In this document: positions 17,048-26,470 of the stretch, one piece after another
Layout: each line of letters begins with the position of its first letter
Numbering within the stretch: the stretch's first letter is position 1
Origin: Rhizobium sp.
GTDB lineage: Bacteria; Pseudomonadota; Alphaproteobacteria; Rhizobiales; Rhizobiaceae
Length of the DNA: 64,000 nt
Reading direction: 5' to 3'
Assembly: GCA_019739215.1 (NCBI GenBank)
Contig: JAHHDR010000035.1
Location: 248,001 to 312,000 of the forward strand
Position numbers and translations under genes: made by a program
Notes under the pieces: generated by a model
Seen by the model: the letters and a program-made list of their open reading frames with translations, nothing else
Databases searched by the model: none
What the model was told of the DNA's origin: nothing

Positions 17048-18022
17048 TTAACTCAGTTCATCCTCGACATGCGCCCGGATGATCGCCTCGAAGGATGCAT
17101 CCGCCCTGAACCCCAGTCCTTCGGCCCGTGAAGCATCGAACCGCGTCGGCCAACCGGCGACGATCTTCATGATGGTCTCATCCGGCTCGCGGCGGATGAG
17201 GGCCACCGCCTTCTCGCCCGCCACCGTGCGCAGTGCCTCGATCTGCTCGGCGACCGTCACCGAGACGCCGGGCATGGTGAGGTTGCGGCGTGGACCGAGC
17301 CGCGCCGTGTCGAGATTGGCGGCGTGGACGAGGAAGCCGACGGCCGAGCGTGGAGAGGCGTGCCAGTGGCGGACGGTGTCGGGCACCGGCAGGATCGCCT
17401 CCTTGCCGACGAGCGGCTCGCGGATGATGTTGGAGAAGAAGCCGGACGCCGCCTTGTTGGGAAGGCCGGGCCTGACGCAGATCGTCGGCAGGCGGATGCC
17501 GATGCCGTCGACGAAGCCCTTGCGGCTGTAGTCGGCGAGCAGGAGTTCGCAGATCTCCTTCTGGGTGCCGTAGCTGGTCAGCGGCGTGTGGAAATACTCC
17601 TCGGGAATCGTCTCGGGGAAGGGAGCGCCGAAGACCGCGATCGACGAGGTGAACACCAGTCGGGGCCGATAGTCGTCCGCCGCCTGTGCAGCGCGGATCG
17701 CATTGAGAAGGTGGCGCATGCCGTCCATGTTGATGCGGTAGCCCTTGTCGAAATCCTGCTCGGCCTCGCCGGAGACGATCGCCGCAAGGTGGAAGATGAC
17801 GTCCGGACGCGCCGCGACAAGCTGCTCGACCTCCGCCGGCGCCGAGAGGTCGCCTGCCTGGATGACGGTCTCGCCGGTGAAACCCGCGGGCGCGTCACTG
17901 GCAACAACGTCGGCCAGAAGCAGCGAGTTTATCGTCGCGCCGCGCAGCGTTCCCTCCGACACCAGACGTTGGGTGAGCTTGCGGCCGACCATGCCGGCCG
18001 CTCCGATGATTGCGATCTTCAT
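17048..18022 (-). CDS. denD: NAD-dependent epimerase/dehydratase family protein, D-erythronate dehydrogenase type
   Basis: A 324-residue extended short-chain dehydrogenase. The Rossmann motif GAAGMVGRKL opens the protein, the catalytic serine region is FTSSIAVFG, and the YxxxK pair is YGTQK. The overall sequence resembles DenD, which oxidises D-erythronate to 2-oxo-tetronate. The usual DenD partners (tetronate kinase and isomerase genes) are not in this window, so the specific substrate is inferred from similarity only. It diverges from ABC exporter 2; the 124-base gap should contain both promoters. Confidence 0.82.
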   Translation of the reverse strand: MKIAIIGAAGMVGRKLTQRLVSEGTLRGATINSLLLADVVASDAPAGFTGETVIQAGDLSAPAEVEQLVAARPDVIFHLAAIVSGEAEQDFDKGYRINMDGMRHLLNAIRAAQAADDYRPRLVFTSSIAVFGAPFPETIPEEYFHTPLTSYGTQKEICELLLADYSRKGFVDGIGIRLPTICVRPGLPNKAASGFFSNIIREPLVGKEAILPVPDTVRHWHASPRSAVGFLVHAANLDTARLGPRRNLTMPGVSVTVAEQIEALRTVAGEKAVALIRREPDETIMKIVAGWPTRFDASRAEGLGFRADASFEAIIRAHVEDELS

Positions 18023-18146
18023 GGTGTCCTCCCGAAAAATAATGCGGAGTGTTGGCCGAACTTTCGGGGCAACACAAGCGTATGGGCATCGAACGCGGTA
18101 CGCCGGCGCACTTTGCGTCGGGTGCGAATAGTTCTATGGAAGCTTC

Positions 18147-20007
18147 ATGTTGATCAACCGCATCCTCTCCAGCTTCGAGCGCTGGATCGATCCCTTCGCC
18201 AAGACATCCGACTTCCGGCCGCCGGCCAGTGCGCTCGGCTTCATCTGGTTCTATGTGTCCCAGGCCAAGGCCGCATTCTTCGCCATGCTCGTCATCGGCG
18301 GCATGGTGGCGATGCTGGAGGCGTCTCTGTTCTGGTTCACCGGCCGGATCGTCGACATGCTCGACGGCACGGACCGGGCGGCGGGCTGGAACGGGCTGCT
18401 GGCCGCGCACGGCGTCGAACTGCTGGTCATGGTCCTGGTAATCGCACTCGGCCGGTTCGTGGTCGTGTCGCTGACTGCGCTGCTCGAGGAGCAGACGATC
18501 GTGCCCGGCTTCTTCAGCATGGTGCGCTGGCAATCGCATGCACAGATCTCGCGCCAGTCGATGAGCTTCTTCCAGAACGACTTCTCCGGCCGCATCGTGG
18601 CCAAGGTCTGGGCGGCGGGACAGGCGACGGGTGACCTGATGGTGGCGCTGCTGCAGGTGGCATGGTTCATCATCGTCTATGCATTGGCCACGCTTTCGCT
18701 GGTCGCGGGCCTCGACTGGCGACTCGGGCTGGTGATCGTGGTCTGGTTCGCAATTTTCGGTCTGCTGGCGCGCTACTTCGTGCCGCGGGTCCGCCGCCAT
18801 GCCAGGGACGTGGCGGAGGCGTCGTCGATGCTGAACGGCCGGCTGAATGATTCCTATGCCAACATGCAGACGCTGAAGCTCTTCGGGCGCGAAGTGGACA
18901 ACGACCGATACATCCGCGACGGGTTCGAGCAGTTCTACCAGTCCGTCGTCCCCCTTCACCCGCCATCTGACCGGCGTGCGCGCCTCGCTTGCGCTGCTCT
19001 CCGGCTTGATGATCGCCGCCATGGCCTACCTCTCGGTGGCGCTCTGGATGGATGGCGAGATCACGACCGGCGCTGTGGCCTTCACCATGGGGCTGGTACT
19101 CAGGCTCAACATGCTGCTCGGCCGGCTGATGACCCAATTCAACGGGATCATGCGCAATATCGGAACGATCCAGAACTCGGCAGACCTGATCTCGCAGCCC
19201 GTCGGCCTGTCGGACCGACCGGGGGCAGGCGAGCTTCGCCTTGCGGCGCCATCTGTCCGGTTCGAGAACGTGACCTTCAACTACGGCCGCGGCAAAGGTC
19301 TCATCGAGGATCTCAATCTCGACATCCAGCCCGGTGAGAAAGTCGGCATTATCGGCCGCTCCGGCGCCGGCAAGTCGACGCTCGTCAATCTTCTGCTGCG
19401 ATTTTACGATGTCGAGGGTGGCCGCATCCTCGTCGGGGGGCAGGACATCCGCGACGTCAGGCAGGAGAGCCTGCGGGGCAGGATCGGCATGGTGACCCAG
19501 GACACGTCCCTGCTGCATCGCTCGATCCGCGACAATATCCTGTTCGGCAAGCCCGATGCGACAGAGGCGGAGATGATCCGCGCTGCCGAGGAGGCAGAGG
19601 CGCACCAGTTCATCATCGCACAGCAGGATTATCGCGGCCGCGGTGGATACGAGGCCCATGTCGGCGAGCGCGGCGTAAAGCTCTCGGGCGGGCAGCGCCA
19701 GCGCATCGCGATCGCCCGCATGCTGCTCAAGAACGCGCCGATCCTGGTGCTGGACGAAGCCACATCAGCGCTCGATTCCGAGGTGGAGGCGGCGATCCAG
19801 CAGAACCTCGAGAAACTGATGGCCGGAAAGACCGTCATCGCTATCGCCCACCGGCTCTCGACGATCGCACATCTCGACCGCCTGGTGGTCATGGACCAGG
19901 GCAGCATTGTCGGACAGGGAACCCATGCCGAACTGATCGAGAGGGGCGGGATCTATGCCGATCTCTGGGCGAGGCAGTCGGGCGGATTCATCGCTGTTGA
20001 CAGGTGA
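18147..20007 (+). CDS. ABC exporter 2 (fused permease and ATP-binding domains; one frameshift)
   Basis: A 619-residue MsbA-like half-transporter once one extra C in the CCCCC run at 18950-18954 is removed. The N-terminal part (to QFYQSVV) and the remainder (FTRHLTGVRASLALL onward) then join into one frame. Six transmembrane helices are followed by Walker A GRSGAGKST, signature LSGGQRQR, Walker B ILVLDEATSALD and AIAHRLST. It is paralogous to the exporter at 14404, notably in the C-terminal GGIYADLWARQSGGF. The two could form a heterodimer or act separately. The single lesion in a homopolymer suggests a sequencing error. Confidence 0.88.
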
Positions 20008-20060
20008 CCGTCACCGGAGATCGCTACGCAAGGCATCTCACGCCGGAGTGCCGCTCCCGA

Positions 20061-21035
20061 CTAATCGGGCGGATAGGTGATCGTCAGGTCCTGATACCAG
20101 ATTTCGGCCACAAGTCCGAAATGGTTGGAGCCCATGGTTTCCGGTACCTTGTTCAGGGATTTGAAGCGCAGGGGGTCCGAGACGAACACGTGGTCTATCG
20201 CCATGCCGACGGTCGGGGCCTCGACCGGCCAGGTCGAGGGTTCGTGCGGCGCGGTCATCAGTTTCATCTGGGTGACGAAGCGCCGGATGTCGGGTGTCAG
20301 GATCGAGGCATTGTAGTCGCCCGCCACCACGAACGGTCCGGGGTTGCGGCTTGCGAAATCCGTCATCTCCTCGCCGATCCTTTTGAGCTCGATCGCGTGG
20401 AGGTTGTCGAAATAGGGTTTCGTCGTGTGGACATTGGCAAAGTTGATCCGCTTGCCGCCGATCTCGATCGCGGCGAGCAGCAAACGGTCGCGATAGATCG
20501 GGCTTGCCGTCTTGACCTCACCGGCCGCGAGCGGCGTCTTCGACCACAGCGACTGGTCGCAGGTGATGGTTTGGGCGCCGCAGCCGAGGCGGTAGGGATA
20601 GGTCTGCTTGATGCGTTCGATATGCGGGCCGAGCGGCGCCGATTCCTGGATCATCACCACGTCTGCACCGGAGGCGATCATGGCATCGGCGATGCTGCCG
20701 CCGTTCTCGAACGAGTTGTCGCCGCGGATGTTGAAGGACATGAGCTTGAGATCGGTCGGCCAGTTCGGCGGCGGTGCCGGTGTTGCATGACGAAAGTCGC
20801 CGAGCATGACATAGCCATGCGCGCCGATGGCGAGCGCGGCAATGACAAGCAGGCTTGCCACCACATTGCGATGGAGCAGCCAGGCCAGCGCGGCAAGACC
20901 GGCGGCGACGGCCGCGCCCTGGATCTGGAAACTGGCAAAGGTGAAGAACAGCCAATGGTCGCTGATATAACGTCCTGCGAGGCCGCAGAGCAGAAGGAAT
21001 GCAACTGTTCCGATGATGATGGAAAGGTTCTTCAT
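20061..21035 (-). CDS. Endonuclease/exonuclease/phosphatase family membrane protein
   Basis: A 324-residue protein. Two or three N-terminal membrane helices (to about residue 80) precede an EEP-fold catalytic domain. Catalytic signatures are SFNIRGDN, MIQES, GDYNAS and the C-terminal AIDHVFVS. The active site is expected on the periplasmic side given the helices. Substrate cannot be read from the sequence; relatives include sphingomyelinase-like and nuclease-like members. It is convergent with ABC exporter 2 and divergent from petA. Confidence 0.85.
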   Translation of the reverse strand: MKNLSIIIGTVAFLLLCGLAGRYISDHWLFFTFASFQIQGAAVAAGLAALAWLLHRNVVASLLVIAALAIGAHGYVMLGDFRHATPAPPPNWPTDLKLMSFNIRGDNSFENGGSIADAMIASGADVVMIQESAPLGPHIERIKQTYPYRLGCGAQTITCDQSLWSKTPLAAGEVKTASPIYRDRLLLAAIEIGGKRINFANVHTTKPYFDNLHAIELKRIGEEMTDFASRNPGPFVVAGDYNASILTPDIRRFVTQMKLMTAPHEPSTWPVEAPTVGMAIDHVFVSDPLRFKSLNKVPETMGSNHFGLVAEIWYQDLTITYPPD

Positions 21036-21363
21036 GGCGCCCCGTCCGAGGAAATCGGCCTACGCGCTACCACGGCATGGTGGCCCTTGCAAATCGTCGC
21101 CGGGGGTGGCCGACCCGTGGCCGAAGTGACGATCCGCAAGGCCGGCGTCGCCGCGTCCGCAACTGAAATCCAGCGGCCCCGGCACTGTCCGATCGCATGC
21201 GGTGCTTTTCCCGCGACATTGTGCCCACATCCCCTTGCCAAGTCTGGACATAATCTGCAATCAAGCTTAGAACGCGCCCGAAAGTAGGGGATTCCGTGGC
21301 CGCTTTGTGGCTGCGCATACCTGACCTTTACGAGCATCAGACTATATCGCGCAAAGGGATGAA
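21036..21363. other. Gap of 328 bases upstream of petABC
   Basis: Divergent spacer between the EEP-family gene and the bc1 operon. It must carry the pet promoter. CTGACC (21322-21327) and TATATC (21344-21349) are 16 bases apart and could serve as -35 and -10, but this is weak. No small gene or RNA is recognised, and the open frames here look like chance in GC-rich DNA. Confidence 0.3.
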
Positions 21364-21948
21364 ATGGCCGTGAGCGGACACGACACGACAAGCGGGGAAG
21401 GGGGCGGCCCGACCCGCCGCGATTTTCTCTATCTGACGACGGGTATGGCGGGCGCTGTTGGCGCCGTCGCTGTTGCCTGGCCGTTCATCGACCAGATGCG
21501 TCCCGACGCTTCCACGTTGGCCCTGGCCTCGATCGAGGTGGACGTTTCCGCGCTTGAGCCGGGCATGTCGCTGACGGTCAAGTGGCGCGGCAAGCCGGTT
21601 TTCATCCGCAACCGCACGCCCAAGGAAATCGAGGACGCCAACTCCGTTCCGATGGCCGAGCTCAAGGATCCCGTCGCGCGAAACGCCAATATCGCGCCCG
21701 ATGCGCAGGCGACCGACGTCGACAGGTCTGCCGGCAAGGAAAAGGAAAACTGGATCGTGATGATCGGCTCCTGCACCCATCTCGGTTGCGTGCCGCTCGG
21801 CCAGGCCGGGGACTTCGGCGGGTGGTTCTGTCCCTGCCACGGTTCGCATTACGACACGGCTGGCCGGATTCGCAAAGGTCCGGCACCTGAGAACCTGCCG
21901 GTTCCGGTGTTCTCCTTCGTGTCCGATACAGTCATCAAGATCGGTTAA
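21364..21948 (+). CDS. petA: Ubiquinol-cytochrome c reductase iron-sulfur (Rieske) subunit
   Basis: A 194-residue Rieske protein of the bc1 complex. A Tat-type signal with TRRDFLYLTTG leads into one membrane anchor (residues about 25-42). The 2Fe-2S cluster ligands are in CTHLGC (C137, H139) and CPCHGSH (C156, H159), with the disulfide cysteines C142 and C158. It takes electrons from ubiquinol at the periplasmic face and passes them to cytochrome c1. It is followed after 14 bases by petB. An AAAGGGATGAA segment provides the ribosome binding site. Confidence 0.97.
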   Translation: MAVSGHDTTSGEGGGPTRRDFLYLTTGMAGAVGAVAVAWPFIDQMRPDASTLALASIEVDVSALEPGMSLTVKWRGKPVFIRNRTPKEIEDANSVPMAELKDPVARNANIAPDAQATDVDRSAGKEKENWIVMIGSCTHLGCVPLGQAGDFGGWFCPCHGSHYDTAGRIRKGPAPENLPVPVFSFVSDTVIKIG

Positions 21949-21962
21949 GGGGGCTGCTGATC

Positions 21963-23222
21963 ATGAGCGTAGAGCATACTTCGGCTTACGAGCCGCGCAC
22001 GGGTGTCGAGAAGTGGGTCGATTCCCGCCTGCCCCTCCCGCGCCTGATGTACGATTCCTTCATCGCCTATCCGGTGCCGCGCAACCTGAACTTCGCCTAC
22101 ACATTCGGCGCAATGCTGTCGGTGATGCTGGTGGTGCAGATCCTGACCGGCGTTGTGCTGGCCATGCATTACTCTGCACATACGAGCGTCGCCTTCTCGT
22201 CCGTCGAAGGCATCATGCGCGACGTGAACCATGGCTGGCTGCTGCGCTACATGCATGCCAACGGTGCGTCCTTCTTCTTCATCGCGGTCTATCTCCATAT
22301 CGCCCGCGGCCTCTACTACGGCTCCTACAAGGCGCCGCGTGAAATCCTCTGGATCCTCGGCGTGGTCATCTACCTCTTGATGATGGCGACGGGTTTCATG
22401 GGCTACGTGCTTCCCTGGGGCCAGATGTCCTTCTGGGGCGCGACCGTCATCACCGGCTTCTTCTCGGCCTTTCCGCTGGTGGGCGAGTGGATCCAGCAGT
22501 TCCTGCTCGGCGGCTTCGCCGTCGACAATCCGACTCTGAACCGGTTCTTCTCGCTGCACTACCTGCTGCCCTTCATGATCGCCGGCGTCGTCGTGCTGCA
22601 TATCTGGGCGCTGCATGTGGTCGGTCAGACCAACCCGACGGGCGTCGAAGTCAAGTCGAAGACCGACACGGTGCCCTTCACGCCTTATGCGACGATGAAG
22701 GATGCGCTGGGCGTCGTCATCTTCCTGGCGATCTATGCCTGGTTCGTGTTCTACCAGCCGAACTTCCTCGGCCATCCCGACAATTACATCGAGGCGAACC
22801 CGCTGAAGACCCCGGCGCATATCGTTCCGGAATGGTATTACCTGCCGTTCTACGCGATGCTGCGCGCCATCACCTTCAATGTCGGTCCGATCGACTCCAA
22901 GCTGGGCGGCGTGCTGGTGATGTTCGGTTCGATCATCATCCTGTTCTTCCTGCCCTGGCTCGATACGTCCAAGGTGCGCTCGGCGGTCTATCGTCCGTGG
23001 TACAAGATGTTCTTCTGGATCTTCGTCGCCAACGCCATCATGCTGGGATGGCTCGGTGCCAAGCCGGCGGAAGGCCTCTATGTGACGCTGTCGCAGCTCG
23101 GGACGCTGTACTACTTCTCGTTCTTCCTCATCATCATGCCGCTGCTCGGACTGTTCGAGACGCCGCGGCGCCTGCCCAACTCGATCACCGAAGCGGTGCT
23201 CGAGAAGAAGGCCAAGGCGTGA
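21963..23222 (+). CDS. petB: Cytochrome b subunit of the bc1 complex
   Basis: A 419-residue cytochrome b with eight membrane helices. Recognisable segments are GVVLAMHYSAH and LLRYMHANGAS (heme ligands and quinone sites), GYVLPWGQMSFWGATVI (Qo-site region), and the Qo-site PEWY motif (IVPEWYYLPFYAMLRA). It is full length and uninterrupted. It lies between petA and petC in the standard operon order and catalyses the Q cycle in the inner membrane. Confidence 0.98.
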   Translation: MSVEHTSAYEPRTGVEKWVDSRLPLPRLMYDSFIAYPVPRNLNFAYTFGAMLSVMLVVQILTGVVLAMHYSAHTSVAFSSVEGIMRDVNHGWLLRYMHANGASFFFIAVYLHIARGLYYGSYKAPREILWILGVVIYLLMMATGFMGYVLPWGQMSFWGATVITGFFSAFPLVGEWIQQFLLGGFAVDNPTLNRFFSLHYLLPFMIAGVVVLHIWALHVVGQTNPTGVEVKSKTDTVPFTPYATMKDALGVVIFLAIYAWFVFYQPNFLGHPDNYIEANPLKTPAHIVPEWYYLPFYAMLRAITFNVGPIDSKLGGVLVMFGSIIILFFLPWLDTSKVRSAVYRPWYKMFFWIFVANAIMLGWLGAKPAEGLYVTLSQLGTLYYFSFFLIIMPLLGLFETPRRLPNSITEAVLEKKAKA

Positions 23223-23245
23223 ACGGGGCTTAGAGGATAGAACAA

Positions 23246-24140
23246 ATGAGAAAGCTTATCACGAGCATCGTTCTGGCCGCCGCAGTTACCGGCTTCGGGT
23301 TCGCCGGCGCACAGGCTGCGGAAGACGCACACGACCTCAAGAGCCAGGTCGAGCACACCATTCTCACCGGACACTTTCCGGTGCTGAAGCCGAAGGAGGA
23401 GAAGTGGTCCTTCAGCGGGCTCTTCGGAAAGTATGACAAGGCGCAATTGCAACGCGGCCTGAAGGTCTACAAGGAAGTCTGCTCGGCCTGCCATGCGCAT
23501 GAAGCCTCGTGGCCTTCCGCACGCTCGGCGATCTCGGCTATTCCGAGGCGCAGGTGAAGGCCTTTGCCGCCGAATACGAGGTCGCAGGACGGCCCGAACG
23601 CCGACGGCGAAATGTATAATCGCAAGGCTGTGCCTTCCGACCATTTCCCCTCGCCATTCCCGAACCACGAAGCGGCTGCTGCTGCCAATGGCGGAGCTGC
23701 ACCACCGGACATGTCGCTGCTTGCCAAGGCGCGCGGCGTGGAGCGTGGCTTTCCGCAGTTCGTCATCGACATGATTCCGATCATCGGCGGTTATCAGGAA
23801 GGCGGCCCGGACTACATCCATGCCCTGCTGACCGGATACCAGGACGCGCCCGCCGGCGTTGAAGTGTCGGAAGGCACGCATTTCAACCCGTATTTCGCCA
23901 GTGCCGTGGCGCTGAAGATGGCGCCGCCGATCAGTCGCCGATCAGGTGACTTACGACGACGGTGCGCCGCAGACGGTGGATCAATATTCCAAGGACGTGT
24001 CCGCTTTCCTGATGTGGGCCGCAGAACCGCATCTGGAAGCACGCAAGCGCACCGGCTTCATGGTCATGGTGTTCCTGCTTGGTCTCGCCGCCCTGGTCTG
24101 GATGACCAAGCGCGCGATCTACGCCGGCAAGGGCCACTGA
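23246..24140 (+). CDS. petC: Cytochrome c1 of the bc1 complex (four apparent +1 frameshifts)
   Basis: Removing four single extra bases (near 23494-23498, 23504-23506, 23583-23584 and 23935-23936) gives a 296-residue cytochrome c1. It has a signal peptide (GFAGAQA), the heme-c motif CSACH (C79-C82-H83), PNADGEMYNRKAVPSDH, the axial-methionine region VALKMAPPI, and a C-terminal anchor (TGFMVMVFLLGLAALVWMT). As sequenced, translation stops soon after the heme motif. With petA and petB intact, I consider sequencing error likelier than loss of the complex. A strong terminator follows at 24161. Confidence 0.9.
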
Positions 24141-24160
24141 GCCTCGTCAAACTCGTATCG

Positions 24161-24186
24161 AAAGGCGGCCTTGTGCCGCCTTTTTT
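24161..24186 (+). terminator. Rho-independent terminator of the petABC operon
   Basis: AAAGGCGGC (24161-24169) and GCCGCCTTT (24175-24183) form a 9-bp stem with a CTTGT loop, followed by a run of T to 24186. It is placed 21 bases after the petC stop. Confidence 0.9.
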
Positions 24187-24243
24187 GCTGTCAGGCGGCG
24201 GGCTTGTTGCTATGTTCGCCGCGCACGAACAACGGAAAACACA

Positions 24244-24786
24244 ATGACAACCGTCACGGACAGCCTGCGCGCCGCCATCCGCACCATTCCCGACTATCCC
24301 AAGCCAGGCATTCTCTTTCGCGACATCACCACGCTGCTCGGCAATCCGCAGGCCTATCGCCGCGCGATCGACGAACTCGTGCATCCCTATGCCGGCACCA
24401 AGATCGACAAGATCGCCGGCATCGAGGCGCGCGGCTTCATTCTCGGCGGGGCCATGGCGCACCAGCTTTCGGCAGGCTTCATCCCTATCCGCAAGAAGGG
24501 TAAGCTGCCGCATGAGACGGTGCGTATCGCCTACAGCCTCGAATACGGGCTCGACGAGATGGAGATGCACAAGGACGCGGTGCAGCCCGGCGAGAAGGTC
24601 ATTCTCGTCGACGACCTGATCGCCACCGGCGGCACCGCCGAAGGCGCGACCAAGCTGCTTCGCCAGATGGGCGCCGACATCGTTGCGGCCTGCTTCGTCA
24701 TCGACCTGCCGGATCTCGGCGGTCGCAAGAAGCTCGAGGCGCTCGGCGTCACTGTCAGGACACTGATCGAATACGAAGGCCATTGA
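24244..24786 (+). CDS. apt: Adenine phosphoribosyltransferase
   Basis: A 180-residue purine-salvage enzyme that makes AMP from adenine and PRPP. The opening SLRAAIRTIPDYPKPGILFRDI is diagnostic, as are EARGFILGG and the PRPP-binding motif VILVDDLIATGGT (residues 119-131). The length is typical for bacterial Apt. It follows the pet terminator, so it should have its own promoter in the 57 bases before it. The ThuA-like gene follows 11 bases after its stop. Confidence 0.97.
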   Translation: MTTVTDSLRAAIRTIPDYPKPGILFRDITTLLGNPQAYRRAIDELVHPYAGTKIDKIAGIEARGFILGGAMAHQLSAGFIPIRKKGKLPHETVRIAYSLEYGLDEMEMHKDAVQPGEKVILVDDLIATGGTAEGATKLLRQMGADIVAACFVIDLPDLGGRKKLEALGVTVRTLIEYEGH

Positions 24787-24797
24787 GGGAGGACGAG

Positions 24798-25442
24798 ATG
24801 GGGAGGAAGGCACTGATTTTCTGGGGCGGATGGGATGGGCACACGCCTGACCGGAGCGCCGAGGTGGTGCGGGGCATGCTCGCCGCCAACGATTTCGCCG
24901 TTGAGGTCCATCCGGGCACTGCGGTCCTGGCATCGGCCGACCTTTCCGTCTTCGACCTCATCGTGCCCATGGTCACCATGTCGACCATCGAGAAGCCGGA
25001 ACTCGGCGCGCTCGTCCACGCCGTCCGCGAAGGCGCGGGCCTCGCTGGATTCCACGGCACGACGGGCGACTCGTTCCGCAACGAGACCGAATATCAGTTC
25101 ATGGTCGGCGGGCAGTGGGTGTCGCACCCCGGCAACATCATCGACTACACGGTCGATGTTACCCGGTCCGACGATCCGATCATGCAGGGGATCGGCAGCT
25201 TTCCGTATCGCTCCGAGCAATATTATATGCATGTCGACCCCTCGAACGAGGTGCTGGCGACGACGACTTTTTCGGGCGAGCATCTCGATTTCATCAAGGG
25301 CGTGGTGATGCCCGTCATGTGGAAGAAGCACTACGGCAAGGGCCGCGTCTTCTATTCCGCGCTCGGCCATACGGCGGAAGAATTCGCGGTGCCCGAGATG
25401 CGGACGATCTTCGAGCGGGGCGCAATCTGGGCGGCACGCTAG
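24798..25442 (+). CDS. ThuA domain-containing protein
   Basis: A 214-residue ThuA-like protein, a class I glutamine-amidotransferase-like fold first linked to trehalose utilisation in Sinorhizobium. Motifs include ALIFWGGWDGHTP, GLAGFHGTTGDSF, SEQYYMHVDPSNEVLATT and YGKGRVFYSALGH. I chose the ATG at 24798 because GAGGGAGGACGAG lies directly upstream; a TTG five codons earlier is in frame. The catalytic role of this family is not settled, and no trehalose genes are nearby. Confidence 0.9.
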   Translation: MGRKALIFWGGWDGHTPDRSAEVVRGMLAANDFAVEVHPGTAVLASADLSVFDLIVPMVTMSTIEKPELGALVHAVREGAGLAGFHGTTGDSFRNETEYQFMVGGQWVSHPGNIIDYTVDVTRSDDPIMQGIGSFPYRSEQYYMHVDPSNEVLATTTFSGEHLDFIKGVVMPVMWKKHYGKGRVFYSALGHTAEEFAVPEMRTIFERGAIWAAR

Positions 25443-25484
25443 CAGTGGGTGGTGTCGGAGTAGACCGCCCTCCCGTCGGGCAAA

Positions 25485-25952
25485 TCAATCGAACTCCACC
25501 ACGCTGCAATCTGCGGTGAAGACCAGTTCGCCGCGCTGGTTCACGCCCTCGTAGGTGATCTCGGCGATGTTCCAGCCCGGGCGGTTGGGAAACGGCCGGT
25601 CGCCGGTGAAGCGCATCGCATAGGTCACGGTGTCGCCGGCATAGGCTGGCTTGAGCCATTTGAGGTTCTTGAAGCCGGGGGAGGGGCCGAACGTCGGCGG
25701 CGTCCCGCCGCGCGCCAGCACATCCCGCGCCTGCCGCTCGATCGTTGCGACATTGCATTTCATCATCGCCGCCGAGACATGCCAGCCGGAGGCGCAGAGT
25801 CCGCCCAGCACCGAGTGCTTCGCCTTTTCGGCATCGAGATGGAAATATTGCGGGTCGAACTTTTCCGCGAAGGCGATGATGCGCTCGGCGGTGAATTCGT
25901 AGGTACCGATCTCGATCCGCTCGCCGACGGCCACAAGCTCCTTCAGCTTCAT
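25485..25952 (-). CDS. MaoC-like dehydratase (second of a tandem pair)
   Basis: A 155-residue hot-dog-fold protein of the MaoC/(R)-hydratase family. The hydratase-type motif FDPQYFHLD is followed by HSVLGGLCASGWH, and the C-terminus has the strand NQRGELVFTADCSV. It overlaps its neighbour by four bases and shares the same plan, so the pair likely arose by duplication or works as a heteromer. Natural substrate is unknown; 3-hydroxyacyl-CoA or related thioesters are expected from the family. Confidence 0.88.
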   Translation of the reverse strand: MKLKELVAVGERIEIGTYEFTAERIIAFAEKFDPQYFHLDAEKAKHSVLGGLCASGWHVSAAMMKCNVATIERQARDVLARGGTPPTFGPSPGFKNLKWLKPAYAGDTVTYAMRFTGDRPFPNRPGWNIAEITYEGVNQRGELVFTADCSVVEFD

Positions 25953-26413
25953 GCCGCCACTCCTTCGCGTGTCCGCGCCATGAAGGGATGCTCCATGACC
26001 AGTACCAGTTCGCCGCGCTGGTTGACGAGTTCGTGCCGGAGCCGGATGACACCGAGGCCGGGGCGCGACTTCATCTGCCGCGATTCGAGGACGGTGATGG
26101 TCGATGTCAGCGTATCCCCCGCCAGTACCGGCTTGCGCCATTCGGTGAAATCGACGCCGGGCGAGCCTTCGCCTGCGGCATATTGCAGGATCGCGTCGTA
26201 GAACAGGCGCATGGCGATCGAGCAGGTGTGCCAGCCGGAGGCGGCCAGGCCGCCGAGAATGCTCGCCCTGCCAGCCTCCTCGGAGAGGTGAAAGGGCTGC
26301 GGATCAAATTCCTGAGCGAATTCCATGATCTCCGCGGATGTTATCTTGCGGGGCGCAGGTTGAAAGATGCGCCCTGGCGTGAAATCTTCGAGCCAGTATC
26401 GGATGTCGGACAT
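25949..26413 (-). CDS. MaoC-like dehydratase (first of a tandem pair)
   Basis: A 154-residue MaoC-family hot-dog protein. It has FDPQPFHLS in place of the downstream copy's FDPQYFHLD, then ASILGGLAASGWHT and NQRGELVLVMEHPF. The start is the ATG at 26413 (MSDIRYWLEDF). The conserved aspartate and histidine of the active-site motif are present. It is divergent from the multi-pass membrane gene at 26471, with only 57 bases between the starts. Confidence 0.88.
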   Translation of the reverse strand: MSDIRYWLEDFTPGRIFQPAPRKITSAEIMEFAQEFDPQPFHLSEEAGRASILGGLAASGWHTCSIAMRLFYDAILQYAAGEGSPGVDFTEWRKPVLAGDTLTSTITVLESRQMKSRPGLGVIRLRHELVNQRGELVLVMEHPFMARTREGVAA

Positions 26414-26470
26414 GTCGGATTGCTGCTTCTGATGATGTGACCGCCGGAGAAAAGATGTTTCGCAAAGGGC

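Noticed and set aside
18082..18153. 23-residue ORF ending across the start of ABC exporter 2
   Set aside because: It has no ribosome binding site and shows no similarity to the leader ORF before exporter 1.
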